A stretch of 64,000 nucleotides of DNA from Nymphaea colorata (taxonomy: Eukaryota; Streptophyta; Magnoliopsida; Nymphaeales; Nymphaeaceae). Positions within the stretch are counted from its first letter, which is position 1. Every line of letters begins with the position of its first letter. The stretch covers positions 811,001 to 875,000 of the forward strand of contig NC_045142.1 in the NCBI RefSeq assembly GCF_008831285.2, read 5' to 3'. Positions 1-14,918 of this stretch are shown in pieces. The notes below the pieces were generated by a model. The model was not told where the DNA came from, searched no databases, and saw only the letters and a list, made by a program, of their open reading frames with translations. The translations under genes were made by a program, and so were the position numbers.

Positions 1-3000
1 TTGATGATCCAGAAAAAGGGCACTTCATTTGGTGCCTTTTTATCAATTGGATGACTGTCTCGTAAAGAAAGAAATGAAATTCAAATGAGTGGTAGGTGTC
101 TAAAGGTTGTTGCTCATATATGGAAAGGGATGCCTTAAAATTGAAGGGGGAGCCCCACTAAATCTTAGCAATATATGCACCAAGAGACAAGGGAATCAAT
201 TGGCCCATAAAGTCTAATCCCCAGTTCAAGTAATGGAAGCAAAGACATCTTTCTAGTAGATCAGGCTTCAAATAAATAAAATTCTTCAACTGAACTCCTT
301 TGCATTTACTAAAAGGGATGCTGGATCAACCTTTAAGCAAAAAAATGCCTTCAGTTTGAACACCTTAATCTGTAATCAGATTAAGTATAAAAGGTTATGT
401 GTCAGCTAAGAAGATGTGCGAATGAAGGTTTCAACGGATGCAAAACCCAGAAATCTGAACTAGAAACAGACGCCATAGTCTGAGTCTAGATCTGTCAACG
501 AAGATGGAGTAAAACCAGAGTGAACTTAATTTACCGGCCTGTTCGCTCCATTGTCACTGAAAACGAGTTTTATTTGAAAAACAAAAAACGAAAATAAGCC
601 AGCCGAAAAAATGGGGAAAGATACGTTTTTTTGAAAAAAAAAACCGTCAAAATGGAAAAAAAGGGAAAAGTATTATTTGTGTTTATTCATTTTTTCCTTT
701 GCATTTTCACGTTTTTTTTCTTTCTTTTTTTTATTGCAGACAAAATTTGTGAGAATGGTTCGATCAGCTTGGGTGCGGACTTGAGAACGATCTTTAAATA
801 GAGAAAGGTCAATAATTCGATGAGGCAAGTATCTTGGCATAAACTTATTAAGGCTTGCCTCACCCAAGACTGCTTGTTTATATTCCACTAATCTGTATCG
901 ATTCCATTAAACTAGCAGATGTCTGTGGTAATGAACTCTTATCTTCATCTACAGGTAGCCTCCCTGCAAATGATAAGTTCACGAGGAGTTAGCAAAATTA
1001 ACGAGAGAACAAGTTGTCATGAGTTATAGCCATATCACGACCCTTTTTTAGAGCCAAAACTTCCTTGTGGTTAGAATCAACAACATAAGAAAAAGAAGAC
1101 ATCACAAATTTAGAATTATAATAACAAACGAGGAAAAAAAAAGGCCCTTTTCCCATGGAAGTAAGCCTTTTAGGCTGAACTTTGTATATTGTTGCCCTCA
1201 TAAATCTCTCTTCACTTCTACAATTTCGAATTTTAATTCCACCAAAATGAAAGTTTCAAGGATGCAAGAAGCTTTTGCTCCAGAGTTCACCACTGTCAAG
1301 AAACAGATCTTAAAGTCTATAAGACACCAATGTAGGCATGTCCTTACTCTTAGAGTGGTTCCCTTTTCCCCGAAAGAAATTAAAGATCTATAGTTTCTAT
1401 TTCCCCTTCTTTTGATACTGAAGCTGATCAGGAAACGTGAACAGAATACCAAAGAACGTTCAAGACGAAATGCGGAACTTAGATGAGAAATTGAGAGAAT
1501 ATTGAAAATGTACGTGAATCTAGTGCACGCTCTAGATGAGAAAACGAGGGAGTTAATGAAAATGTCTTTGATTCTACTGCTCTCTTCTCACTTTTTTTAT
1601 TTTTTCTAAAAGAAACCCGTTTTGAAGTATAGTTACTGTAATTACTTCTATTTTTTGAAACGTGTATCAGTCAATAATCAGCATAGCAAATTATACTTGA
1701 CACCTTGCATGCTGTGTTCATCCATTACATGCACATATCTTCCTGGCAGTAGGGCTGCAAACACACCACCATTTGAGATATCCAGATTTGGACATGCATA
1801 TTAGCCAAGCTAAACATTTTCTAATTTAGCGTTTTTCAGATGCTGACGAATTCTGGATCAATATTTTAAGTTGCACATGCCATTTAGGTGGCAATGGCAA
1901 TAAACTCATGGCTACTTCATACTAGTCTTTTATGCTAACATCGGGTTTTTTAGTAGATTGTAATGTCGTCTCCCTGATCGCCATTTAAAAAAGATCTTAA
2001 AACAACAAAGCAGCGCTCATGAATTATAAATGTGTTTTAAGGACATGCATCGTAAACATAAATATGTTTTGTCGAACACATTCTGAGGGATCTAAATATG
2101 AATCTTAGGAAGGATGCTGAATTTTTACTTGGTTGACACCTTCATCAAAATCAAGTTTTTAATTAGTTTTAAAAACTTGGTCTGTACACACCAAAAACCT
2201 GGTTTTTGTGAATAGTTCTGAGGGAGATCAGGTTTTTATTTCCTTTAACAAAACCAGGTTTTATCAAAACTGGGTTTTCCTTAAACAAGTTTTGATGGCA
2301 CCCAAAGAGGAAAAAAAATTTGATTTTGGAGTGTCATCTAGGTTTTTCTTCAAATCAAGTTTTGATGGCATTCAAACACTCTAAAACCCCTAAAACCCCC
2401 TCCGCACATTAAAACTTATCAAGAAAGACATTACTGCACATGAGCCGAGTCGAGCCCGAGCTTGGCCAGCTCGAACTCGACTCAAAAAACTCAAGCACAA
2501 GCTCGGCTCGAACTCAAGTCGAGCTCCTTATGACAAGCTCGAGCTCAAACCCATTTAACTCGTTTAGGCATTAACTGGTGTAACTCATGTAACTTGTGAA
2601 GATTTATTTTTACCAACAGGTTATATCTGGCCAAACTACAACCCGGTTCATATGAAGAAAACACTGTCTGTGAGTTGGTTCCAGATCTCAAGCATTTGGA
2701 TCCGTCGGGGTTAATTGAGTATTTTATCCACAAGAGGCAGGGGCTTCAAGGCAGCTTAGTTTCCGAAACGGTACCTTTCTGTTCTACATTTCTTAGTATG
2801 CACTCAAATTTTGTCCACGAACGCTCAGTTCTGGACGTAAAAAAACTTATTTCAACTGATCAGCAAGCTGACCTTGAAGCTTGTCTATGCTCGTTATGAC
2901 AGAAGTCTTATTAAACTTTAAAAAACTCATATTTTAAATATATTAGACCATGTAAAACATGTTAACATACTTCTTTGGGAGATAAACAAGTTATGATATG

Positions 3001-3180
3001 TTTCACATTATAATGAAACAATGTCATGGTACCTAAAACCCATCCAGTCTCCCCATGTCAATTGTTTGACTTGTTTGAAGGACAAAAAATGCCATGCCAG
3101 GCATGAATTTGAGATTTATAAAATTTTGCCCTTTTTATGAAATATGAGCTTAAGTCCTGGGTTTAAACGGAAAATATTGC
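1..3180. other. Upstream intergenic DNA, no gene recognised
   Basis: AT-rich spacer with poly-A/T runs and only short ORFs that resemble no family I know. The stretch 2140-2400 holds several repeats of TTTTGATGGCA-like and CCAGGTTTT-like words. The stretch 2440-2560 is dense in alternating GAGC/GCTCGA words. Both look like degenerate repeat-element DNA rather than coding sequence. Confidence 0.5.
2440..2562. repeat. GAGCTCG-rich degenerate repeat
   Basis: Dense, partly palindromic GAGCTCGA/TCGAGC words that can fold on themselves. Similar tracts are common at the ends of plant DNA transposon remnants. No clear ends or target-site duplication were found, so the class is not assigned. Confidence 0.4.
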
Positions 3181-3212
3181 CCCTTTATATTCTTCGGTAA
3201 GGTTTTCGCCAT

Positions 3213-3220
3213 TAGGGTTT
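3213..3220 (+). promoter_or_regulatory. Telo-box-like element in the eL36 promoter/leader
   Basis: TAGGGTTT is the reverse complement of the plant telo-box core AAACCCTA. This element is typical of promoters of plant ribosomal-protein and translation-factor genes. It lies about 570 bp before the eL36 start codon. Just downstream, at 3253/3254, GCAG|GTACCT could be the donor of a 5' UTR intron whose acceptor is the TCTAG at 3769-3773, nine bases before the ATG. The UTR intron is inferred. Confidence 0.5.
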
Positions 3221-3782
3221 CTTTTCGGGAGTTCAGTCGCAGGCAGGCAGGCAGGTACCTCTCTCTCCCCCGCGCGCTCTCTCTCTCTTTCTCTTCCTCT
3301 ATCAAAATGGTGAACCTTGATCTTCTCGTGGAAGAAAATGGCTTCATTTTGACATTCTTCTTCGGTTTGATTCCATTCTCTACTTTGTTTTCTAGGTTTT
3401 TCCTTGCAGCATTCCTGGTAGTTACTTTTGTAAAGTCATGGTTTTGTGGAATGTTTGAAGGGACCGTATTTTTCCCATGATTGTCTTTCTCCATATTTCT
3501 GCCTGAAGTGTATTAATACCTTGTGTTGTTTTATGGAATTGGAGATGCCTCACGTGGACACTGTTGCTGCACTGCTGTGTTTCTTTCTATGGTTATCCTT
3601 TCGGGATGCAGTTTGGTTAGGATGAATTTCCCGGTTTTTTGAGAGTTTAGGAACCGGAATGCAGCAGCATTACTATTTTATTGTTTCCTCAAACTAAGAT
3701 TTGTTTGTTCTTGCGACGACGAGATGTTTGTTGACGTGCTGACATTTGAGTTATTGTTTATTTGACCTTCTAGTTGGTGAAG

Positions 3783-5500
<1,718 letters not shown>

Positions 5501-7521
5501 AGGAAATACTGAGAGGGTTCTCATTCAAGCAAAAATCGGTCATATGCATTTTTCAGTATTTTTTTCCTCAGATTTGTTTAGGATACCCGTAGTATTTTGG
5601 ATAACTTTCCTGGACGCATCTTTGTGCTCTAAGTGGCATTGAATGGAATTTTCATGTTTGAGATTTTGGAGATACTGCTACTACTTCAATGACTTCGAAT
5701 TGGTATTTTTCATTCATTTGCTGCTTGTGAAACATTCGCGAATCCTGCAATTCAAACAGAACGGGTGTGCATGTTGACTCCAAAACCTTCTTTTCTAGCA
5801 AAGAATCCATAATGCTTATGTTCTCTGGTCACTTTATGATCTCTAAGCTTTTCCGTTTTCCCATAACGAACGTCGATGGTTAGTAGTGTCGTAATTTATA
5901 AGTCGGGATTGTTGGCTAGTCAATGAACCAGCTATTGGTTCAGAGTTATAACCTTGGTTTGTCCTGGCGTTTTAGTGCTGCTTCTGTCCATTACGAACAG
6001 GTTGTAGGTCTTTTTTCTTTTTTCGTAATTCGTTGGGATGTTGGATTTCAGATTTTATTTCATTACCAAATCCCCCAAATTATGTTGGGGTTCGGTAGTT
6101 GGACGAACAAATCATTTGGGTCCATACTCAGGGCGCAGGGGGGGCAAATGCTTCGCATTTCAATTCGAACGTGAGCGTCATTATTGAACTTCGTTAGAAG
6201 GGAGTCAATAAGATTACGAAATGGAAGCCTGCTTGCACGAAGGTTCAATAATCCATTGAATCCTGGTGTAGCACTTAACTGTTAATGCCATGTAACCTGG
6301 TGTGGACCTAAAATGTTGGGATCTAAGAGAGAGAGACAGAGAGATACATTGCAAGAAGTCTAACTTCAGAGTTGAAACCAAAAGTAAAATACTGGGAAAA
6401 TAGATAATGTTAAAGAGAAGCATATAGCAGCATACGTTGTCGAGCGGTCTCTTTCAAAGCCCTATGAAGGGCACAAATATATCCTTGAAAATAGCATTAT
6501 TCTAGCTATCCACAGAGCAAGCCAGAAGTAATGAAGCACATGTAATCAGAGAGAAGAACATCTGAATGGATTTCCAGTGATTTCAGCTTTGTAACAAAGC
6601 TCTATGGTCTGCAGACTGAGACATTACAGGTCACCAGCAACTCTGATTTTTACAATTTCCTGAAGTTTCAGCAGGAGCTTTGCACCGAACCAACACTTAA
6701 ACTGGTCCACTATGAAGTACAGAATTTTCCATTTCAAGAGAGTAAACTATGCATTTTTGTGCAGAAAATTCACAACTACTGCCTAGCAATGGCAGTCTTG
6801 GCATGCATGGGAAAAGATGGCAGAAATGTGATATTGGCAACCTGGTACTGTGTCAAACAAACGTGATTTGGAGTCAGACTACAGTAAGCATCATGCTGAT
6901 TCCTGATCCACAAGCATTTCCGTGTAAAAGATCTAGGAATTACCTTCTTAGTTGTTCTGCTTTGAGTCATCAATAGCAATTACCTATAACTGTATGCCAT
7001 GAAACAAGTTCTCATTTTTGTGATATGTACATATATTTGTTCATGCTTATCAGGAAAGCATTAAATTTGGAATAATAAATTTACCTTCTCTGCAAGAAAT
7101 CTAATATCTCATGGAAAAAGGCCAGTCCACTGCTTTATCTGCAAGAAATCCATTGCTGGGTTGAGCACCAATATCTTCCACTACATGGCTTGGTTGAAGA
7201 GAACTTATCCCTCACAAAATCCTTCAAATAATTTTTGGTACACATTAAACTTCTTTGGTAAGAACAACTTTTACTTGCTTAACTTTAATATAATTCTTGT
7301 CCTCTAAACTAGAAGAGAAAAGAAGATACACCTGAGAATCTGAGACGTGCTTCATGCAATAGGTTCATGGTGCTCCATCTCAAACTGCCGTTTTGGCCTA
7401 TTTGAAAGATGAAAGAGATGCTACCATGTTGGCTTGCATGTGGATTCAGAATGGTACCATCAAAATCACGTTTATTATATGCTAAGACAGGACCATTTTG
7501 ATGTGATTTGTTATATCTTTA
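5501..7521. other. Spacer between eL36 and the S-acyltransferase gene
   Basis: About 2 kb holding the eL36 3' UTR and, on the minus strand, the 3' end of the S-acyltransferase transcript. No further coding exon was recognised. AATAAA on the minus strand at 7471-7476 and an overlapping TAATAAAG at the stop codon could serve as polyadenylation signals for the minus-strand gene. Confidence 0.5.
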
Positions 7522-10500
7522 TTAGCTACAGCCTTTTAGGAAGTCCAAAATATTCAGTAATATGCCTTTGTCATACGGGTTCTGAAACTCCATTTGAGGA
7601 AATTGCCCTGAAAAATGAATAGAAAGGCACGTACATTCTGTAAAATTGCATGTCCATTTGGTTAAGCTATCCAGCAAAGCATTCCTGTGTCCCAACTTTT
7701 TTAATAAAATCTCAAATAAATGCCAAATATAGGATGAAAGAACTCTCACCTGATTGAGATTGTAAAGTACGATGGAACTCTGGGTACGTTGTCCAGTTAA
7801 TCTGCTTAAATATATTTTCTGTGAACCACAAAATGAAGAATAAAAAAAGCAAGAAGCAAATATTTTGTTTGGTCATTTACCCACTCATCGGTTTTAATGT
7901 TGAAACAGATACAATACACATGCCACATCAGGAATATCACCTGAAATAAAAAATAAACTAGGTTAGAGATTCTACCTTGTGGAAAATTTTTCTTCCAGTT
8001 TCCTAGAGAGAAATTTCATGAAATTTGTTTTGCCAACTATAATTCACCATAACGTTAAAAGTAACATCAATTAGGTGTCATGCTCAGCCTAGTTGATGGT
8101 AAAAAGGCAAAATCAGGAGAGGAAAAAGATTGTTGAAAGCTATATAAAACATGTTATAGAGCTACATGTAATGATTGTTCGAGATGTAGGTGACTATAGA
8201 TACATGTACTAATACATTGCACAACATAAACGGAAAAGAAAATTACTTTAGTCGTTGTCATGATACTGAGATTGGAAAATATTGCAGTAATATCTGCAAA
8301 AAAATGTAAAGAAAAAAACGCAAAATAACAAGATATTTTTTAAACTTCCAAGATTTACCTGAAAACACAAACATAAAGACAAGTACCGCCTAAAGTAATA
8401 TGCCAATAAAAACTTAAGAATGAGATTTATGACAATGACTTTGATACACCTGAAAAGTTGCTATATATTCTACTATGTAGTTTTGTCCTCGCCTATTTTA
8501 AGATTCCAAAGAATTTTTGTTTAATCGCAAGCTCTATTGCCCAAATCTTTTTTCATTGGTCGTCCAGGGTAATCCTATTTTCAAGATCATACACACAGCA
8601 TTTGTTGTTAATATACACGTTCCATATAAGACAAGCAGACCTGCCACAGAACTTGGAGAATTGAAAAAAGCATCGTACTTATCACCAAGTTCCTGGAGAT
8701 ATCCATCTGCAGAAAGAAAAGGTAGGACACAAGATGTCAATAAAACCATGATGATCATATCTCAAGCAAGCCATGAGTAATAGAAAGAAAAAGGATTTCT
8801 AGGAATAATTTTATCAAGATTGAAGAAGTGCAACAGTAGGCCTCCCATTTATGCAGCGAAGACACCAATATTTAAATAAAAAATATATGCTGCACAGATG
8901 CAGCCAAGACAGGCCAAATGAGAGTCGCTAGAAACTAAAAAAGAGTTTTCAATATGTTCTCACCCATGAAGACTGCATGAGTAATGCAAATGAATGAATT
9001 TGGAGACCCCAAATTATGGAGTCATCTCTTAAAATGAAATCCAGATTCCAACCCATGGTTTAGCAAGGGATTTCATGTTTGCAAAATGTTGACGATAGAA
9101 AAAGAAGACTTCTCTGTTTCTACTAGTATATGCACTGAAGATCTTAGAAATGTGAGCGTATTGCATCATCATTAAGTTTACATAAGGGCCTATTTTGCTG
9201 CTTGCAAAGTTAAATATCAAAGAAAAGCTATTGGTAAACAGATGAAAGATGGACACCATACCTCCAATCTACTTTTTGGCACTGCGTAGACCTCTGACAC
9301 AGCTGCATCAGAAGGCAACAGACTTAAAAATAAGTTAGAGAATCAGCACGAATGAAATGTCACTAAATTATTTTATCAAGATACAATAGCATTAGCATGC
9401 ATTCATCCGACTCATTTGACAAAACAAATAAGGGTCTTTCTTTTTAAGCCATCTTACGTAAGGGATTGAAACATTCATCACATTTATGACACTGAACAAA
9501 ATTGAATATTTTCTAAACAAGTTTGTCTGCAACTCCATAAGCCACTCAAACAGTGAGCACCCTTTCCTTCTACTGCTTCAAGGACATCCAAGAAAAAATT
9601 TTGGAAAGCATGAAAGTGCCAATCACTAGATTATCCCTTGAACTCCAAGAATATGCAATAGCACCATTAGTCAAGGAAAATTATTTTGAGCCTCAAGAAG
9701 TTGATACATAATAAATGACTAAAAAACAAGCAAAACAATTTAATGATTATAAATGGTAAAATTAAGGGAGCATGTATGAACAAGAACTTTGAGGAGAAGT
9801 GCAAAGACTGGAGGATGAAGTGGTCTGTGAAAACCAAAGAGCTAATGCAAGGTTAGACATTGTTACACAATATTCTCTACATAAAGAAGAGCCAAACCAT
9901 ATGTCATTTACATTCGTCACTATTGCAATTTGAGATCATAAAAACAGCGATTATTTTATATATGTGCATTACGTCATGAATTTTCTACAATTGTGACAAA
10001 AAAAGTGTATGTATGTACTTATGCATGCATGCATGCATGTATGTATGTATATGTTGGTCAGTAGACTTGTCTTTCCCTTTTCAAAATACATTTCCAGACA
10101 CCACTGAAATAAATTGCAACATTTGGCAAGAACATCAAAACGAAGCTATTGCAAAACATCACTACAACTGAGAATACAAGCAAACAAGGGGATGCCCTGA
10201 ACTCGGGATTTCACAATCAAGATACACTATGCCTCGAACCTGAAAGCATCTGAAACCAGTTATATGCATCCTATAGAACGTTGGGATCTCATAATCCCCT
10301 GGGAGACTACTTCAACCAGGACCTAAGAAAGCAGAATTTTTCAAATACTGATCATGTTCTTCCTGCATGCGAGTCAAGATAATACGTATTGATCTTAACG
10401 GGATAGAACTTGACTTGTACTTCATTCTAACTATTCTTGCGAAGATGATTGAATACTTACACTTTCTGAAGTTTGACACCATATCTTGCTATCTAACAAA

Positions 10501-13500
10501 CTATCTCAAATATGAAACTTACGGAAATTAAAAGCAGTACATACTCCTGAATGTATAGGATCAATTAGTTAAAAGCAAGATTTAGCACTACTACATTGTT
10601 AGATAATGCGGCAATATATTTTCACTAAAGCAATTAATTACTTACACTGAGATGAAAACTTTATAAATGATATCTCAGAAAGGATAAAACCAATCAGGAG
10701 GAGAATAAATAAGCGATGATTCTTTAGGCCTGTGAACCAGAAAAAGTACATGTATTAATGTATATTATCAACAACCGCATACTAATGAAGGGCTGAACAG
10801 AGAGTAACAATTGCTAGCAGGAAATAGAGCATAACAAAAGAATTGAACATTACCTATGCAATTTCCAAATGCAGGACAATGATGGTCAAATCCCTTTATA
10901 TGTTTCTTGCACTTCTTACAATACCTAACCCTAATCTGTAAGCATAAATTCTGAGAATGAAAACCAATCACTAAGCTTTTTTTTTTTCTTCCCAAACAAA
11001 GTAAACAGAACTGTGAGAAATCATACAGTTAATTCTTTTCCTACCACATTCAGTTAAGATACAAAGTCATCTACTGTAGGGTTCCGAGCTTGCATTTCAA
11101 GGACGTATCCCTTCACTTATTCTAGCTCTATTCTTTCTTGTCCAACTTCTCTCCTTTTCCTTTGCCTTTGTCTTGTCATTTGTGCTTTGACATTCAACTA
11201 TAGTCACAAATATCATTTTTCAGGATCAGAACGTTCACACCATTGGGGAAAAAGTAGTTACCCCCTACGGGTACCCGTCCCCTCTTTCTCAATTCAACAT
11301 TGACTATCCTGATTTCTCAAATTGTCAATTGACCTAACAAAATGAATGGGCAATCAAATGACCCTTGTGACCGCCTCTGGCTCGCCGCTGCCCGGCTCAA
11401 CGTGCCTGAGATTCTGGCTGGCTTTCCCCACTCATGGTTAGTATGGGTGAGATGGGAACATGGACGTCCAAAAGGCACATGATTTTCGCATGTTAAATGG
11501 CAAAGCTTTTCTTGGGTATAATACCACGAACTTGAAAAATGGGGAAAATACGAGAAAATTATGGATTTTTTTTTTTAAAATAAAAAATTTAAAAAATTAG
11601 GGGAAAATAAAGTAACTGCAGAAATAGCAAGACAACATAAAAAAATAAGTAGATAAGCAACAAATAAAAATTAGAAAATGGAAACAAGCATTTTGACATT
11701 AAAAACTGTGAAAACAAGAATGTTAAAAGTTAAAACAGCACGTTTCAAACAGTATTTTTTTGGCATTTCTTTTAAAAAATGGTGTTTTTTGATGTTTTAT
11801 TCAGCTGACTTATCTTTTTGTGTTTTAATGCATTTTTTCCAAAAAAAAAAACACGTTTCCAATGCTAGTTATGTGATATTCATGTTTATATGAATTTGGA
11901 ATGGAAGAGACAGGCCTTTTCATTTTTGTGTAAGGGACTGTTATTTGCTAAGTCACATGGGTATGAGTACGGAGATATGGGTTTAGACACGACAACTTTA
12001 AAAAATATGGGCATCGGGGTACAACAAGATATATATATATATATATATGGAAAATAATACAAAAAAAAATGAAAGTAACATGTAAATGAACAAGTGATGT
12101 AAATAAAAGTGTTACATGTTAATGAACAATAACTCTAAAAAAACATAATGACAACTGAGTGGGAAAAAATTAGATCAAGCAAAAGTTTGGATCAGTTTCA
12201 ATGTCAAAAGTACTAAAGTGTGTCGAAGTACCCACTTTGGCTACAGGTATGGCGACATGTGTGCGTGTACCTTATTAAAGTACCCATGTGACTTAGGTTA
12301 TTTATCAACCATGAATTTTTTAAACTGTACTTGTAAGACACCCATCGGTACCACCATCGAAAGTTTTGCACCAACTTCGGTTTTGTTTTCAATTACATTG
12401 CATGTAAACGTCTGTGCATACAGGTTTTCATTTACAGGTAACTAATCGAAACAAAAAGTAGACTTCTGACCTCTGTGGTGTACCCACTTTCAGTTAGACT
12501 GTCTTGGTCGTTAGATAGCAAAACTGAACCATATGCAACATATCCTGGATCTCCACGAAGAATGCTGCACAAGAATGTGTACAGATTATTTATAATGTTT
12601 ATACTTTCAAACATATAAAATTTGGTAATGATGCAGAAAATGCTGCCAAGCCTAGCAGCACAGGGCAGTGGAAACAAGAAATAATGACATCCATATAAAC
12701 GCTTGATTTGCTACAGAAAAACTGCCAAACTGCTATATGAATATCATTATGTTCATCCCAGAAAGAATATTCCTCAACAACTAAATTGAAAAAGACATAA
12801 CAAGATGCAACTGTGAACTGCCAGTGTAAGACATAGTCTAATGTGTCAAACAATCTCTGCACACTAGATAAAAAAAAAAAGAGTCACCAATATATTAGAC
12901 GAAAGGAGTAAGCTAGCATCTCCATTGGAAACATGACTTAGGAAAGGATGGCTAAAAATTACACACATAAACTGCAAATTATGGACTTCAATAAGTAAAA
13001 GAAGTGCATGACAAGTTTTACTGAAGAAAAATGATAAGCTTATTCAAATGCTAATAAAGAATATAGAAGGGCATTTATCAAATAAAAAGAAATGACGTTA
13101 GACCAAATTAAGTTTGTAAAAAGATTGTTCAATAATTTTTTTCCTAAAGCCAAAAATGCATGTAAAACTGTTCTTTTGAGGTCCCATGGGAAATAGAAAG
13201 AACCGAAGCAGCATTGAGCTAAGCCTGATCCAGCTTCATAATCCAAGAATTTGTACAAATCCCACGCACATACACCAATTTGCTTTTTAGATCTAAAGAC
13301 TAAATTTCAAAACGGATGCACATCTCATCAAGATAAAATAGAAACAGTAAATTCTAAGATATGCGCTATATCTTTCGTGGGTTGAAGATATGTATGTCGA
13401 CATCTTTTGTGGGTTGGGGGGTTGGTCTACAGAATACAGCACATGATTTTTTTTTCTTTTTCATCTCAGCACTCTAAGAAACGCTTCAACTTGGTATCGA

Positions 13501-14716
13501 GGTTGTGAGCCACTCATGAAACTTCAGCTTGGCAAAATTTAAATATAAAGCTCAACTATGCATTGGATATACCGAGATTTGCATCATTTGTAGTTTGCAA
13601 GTGTCCCAGAATAAATTAGAGAATTAATAAAAACTTGAAATGACGAAGACTAACCTATAGAGGCCAAAAACAAGCAATGCACTTTCAGCATATAGAGCAG
13701 CATTCACCAGCAAAGAAACTTCTGCAATTCAATAACAAAAAGAAGTTAACAAGTATTAAATACACAAGCAAAATAAGATTGCCCTAGATCACCTCGATCT
13801 TGACCTCCATGGATGGAACAATGAACCTGTACCAGCATGTTTTGTTGACTCCGTATCTTAGGATTGCTTTCAGAATTCCAGTAAATTAGAAGTGTCAAAT
13901 TTCATGGTTTAGCTCTTATACAATATCAGGGTTCGAGAGCCGTCAACTCTGGCATGCTTGCTTGAGATCGCAGTTGCGGAATTTATTGACTTCACAAAAA
14001 AGAATAATGCAATTTCCAACTACAAATGCTTTTTTTGAATAAACTGGGATACTTCGAACATCTTTTTAATCGTTTTACCTACATATTACCAAAACTAGGA
14101 GAATTCAAGAAACTCTAGTTATCTATTACCCAAATACCACGTTTACCGAACATGGCTTTCAGACTTCCTTTTTAATCCAAACAATCTCCACCAGAAGCAA
14201 TCAATTGTCGAGTAACACAACTTCGTAATTCACCAAATTCCATCCTAACCAAACTAGCCCGAACAATAAGCAAACTCAAACAAACACATAGAAAACGATA
14301 GTGCATTTCGAAGCACACCTTGCCTGATAAACACCGTGTAAACTCCAAAGACGAAGAAAATGTTGAGGAAAACCAGTGCCGGTGCCGATGCCGATACCCG
14401 AAGAAGGCGTTTTAGAACTCCCCCGATCACAGCCACAGCAACCAAGACAAGAGCTTCAGGGTCATTTTCCATGGCAATGCAAACCCAGAAAATTAGAATG
14501 CAGAAAAAAATGACGTAAGGGGATGATGTTTTCATTGTTCGGAAAAGTACCTGAAACGGGGAGCATGACGAACAACGAGGAGGAATCACAGAAAATGGGC
14601 ACCAGGGAAAGCGAGAATTGGGAAATCGATACGAGGATCGCAGAGACGACGAAGGGGCGAAGGGAATCGGTGGAAACTCTCGGGCCCCAAAGAAATCCTA
14701 ACCCGAGGAGAGCCAT
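7522..14716 (-). CDS. DHHC-type protein S-acyltransferase (palmitoyltransferase), 11 exons
   Basis: DHHC enzymes transfer palmitate from acyl-CoA to cysteines of target proteins at cellular membranes. Exons, 5' to 3' on the minus strand: 14716-14551, 14453-14319, 13721-13655, 12564-12471, 10935-10854, 10729-10646, 9302-9262, 8706-8641, 7940-7881, 7801-7750 and 7607-7522. Every phase joins, giving 310 residues. Visible features are about six hydrophobic segments, the DPG motif (GDPGYV, about residue 128), the cysteine-rich core RYCKKCKKHIKGFDHHC with DHHC at about 171-174, CPAFGNCIG, a membrane pair (HRLFILLLIGFILS; ISTMLFSILQVLWQVIF), and NIKTDEWINW in place of the TTxE motif. The tail FQNPYDKGILLNILDFLKG matches plant relatives. 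The fourth donor (GAG|GTCAGA) is the weakest call. Plant numbering within the PAT family was not assigned. Confidence 0.9.
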
Positions 14717-14918
14717 TCCGGTGTTTGGGCGACAAGCTTTCTCAGAAAAAAAACTTTAAACGGAGATGTGCCGATATTTTCTGGCGTTTGAGCGCCGATA
14801 TTTTTCGGCGCGTGAGTGCCGATATTTTACCGATTGAAACATTTTGCTACCTTGCTCCCTCCATACGGTTTCTCGACCGCGCTCGTAGCCAGACCTACCA
14901 GGTTTTAATTGGTGTAAA
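14717..14918. promoter_or_regulatory. Shared head-to-head promoter region with three 24-bp repeats
   Basis: Only 202 bp separate the start codons of the divergent S-acyltransferase and microprotein genes, so their promoters and 5' UTRs must overlap or abut. Inside lie three adjacent 24-bp units at 14769-14792, 14793-14816 and 14817-14840. Each begins with (T/C)GCCGATATTTT; units 1 and 2 end in GAG, and unit 3 diverges after the core. No clear TATA box was seen. Confidence 0.6.

Noticed and set aside
1067-1393. 108-codon open frame on +
   Set aside because: Overlaps an equally long minus-strand frame, and neither looks like a protein family.
7335-7400. Alternative last exon of the S-acyltransferase on the minus strand (QNGSLRWSTMNLLHEARLRFS)
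   Set aside because: It can be spliced in phase, but the upstream exon ending in PYDKGILLNILDFLKGCS and a stop matches the family, so this lies in the 3' flank.
8253-8293. Possible extra S-acyltransferase exon after TTTTGCAG on the minus strand
   Set aside because: Including it gives ILLQYFPIS between LQVLWQ and VIFLMWHVY and breaks a membrane helix. Skipping it joins in phase and matches the family.
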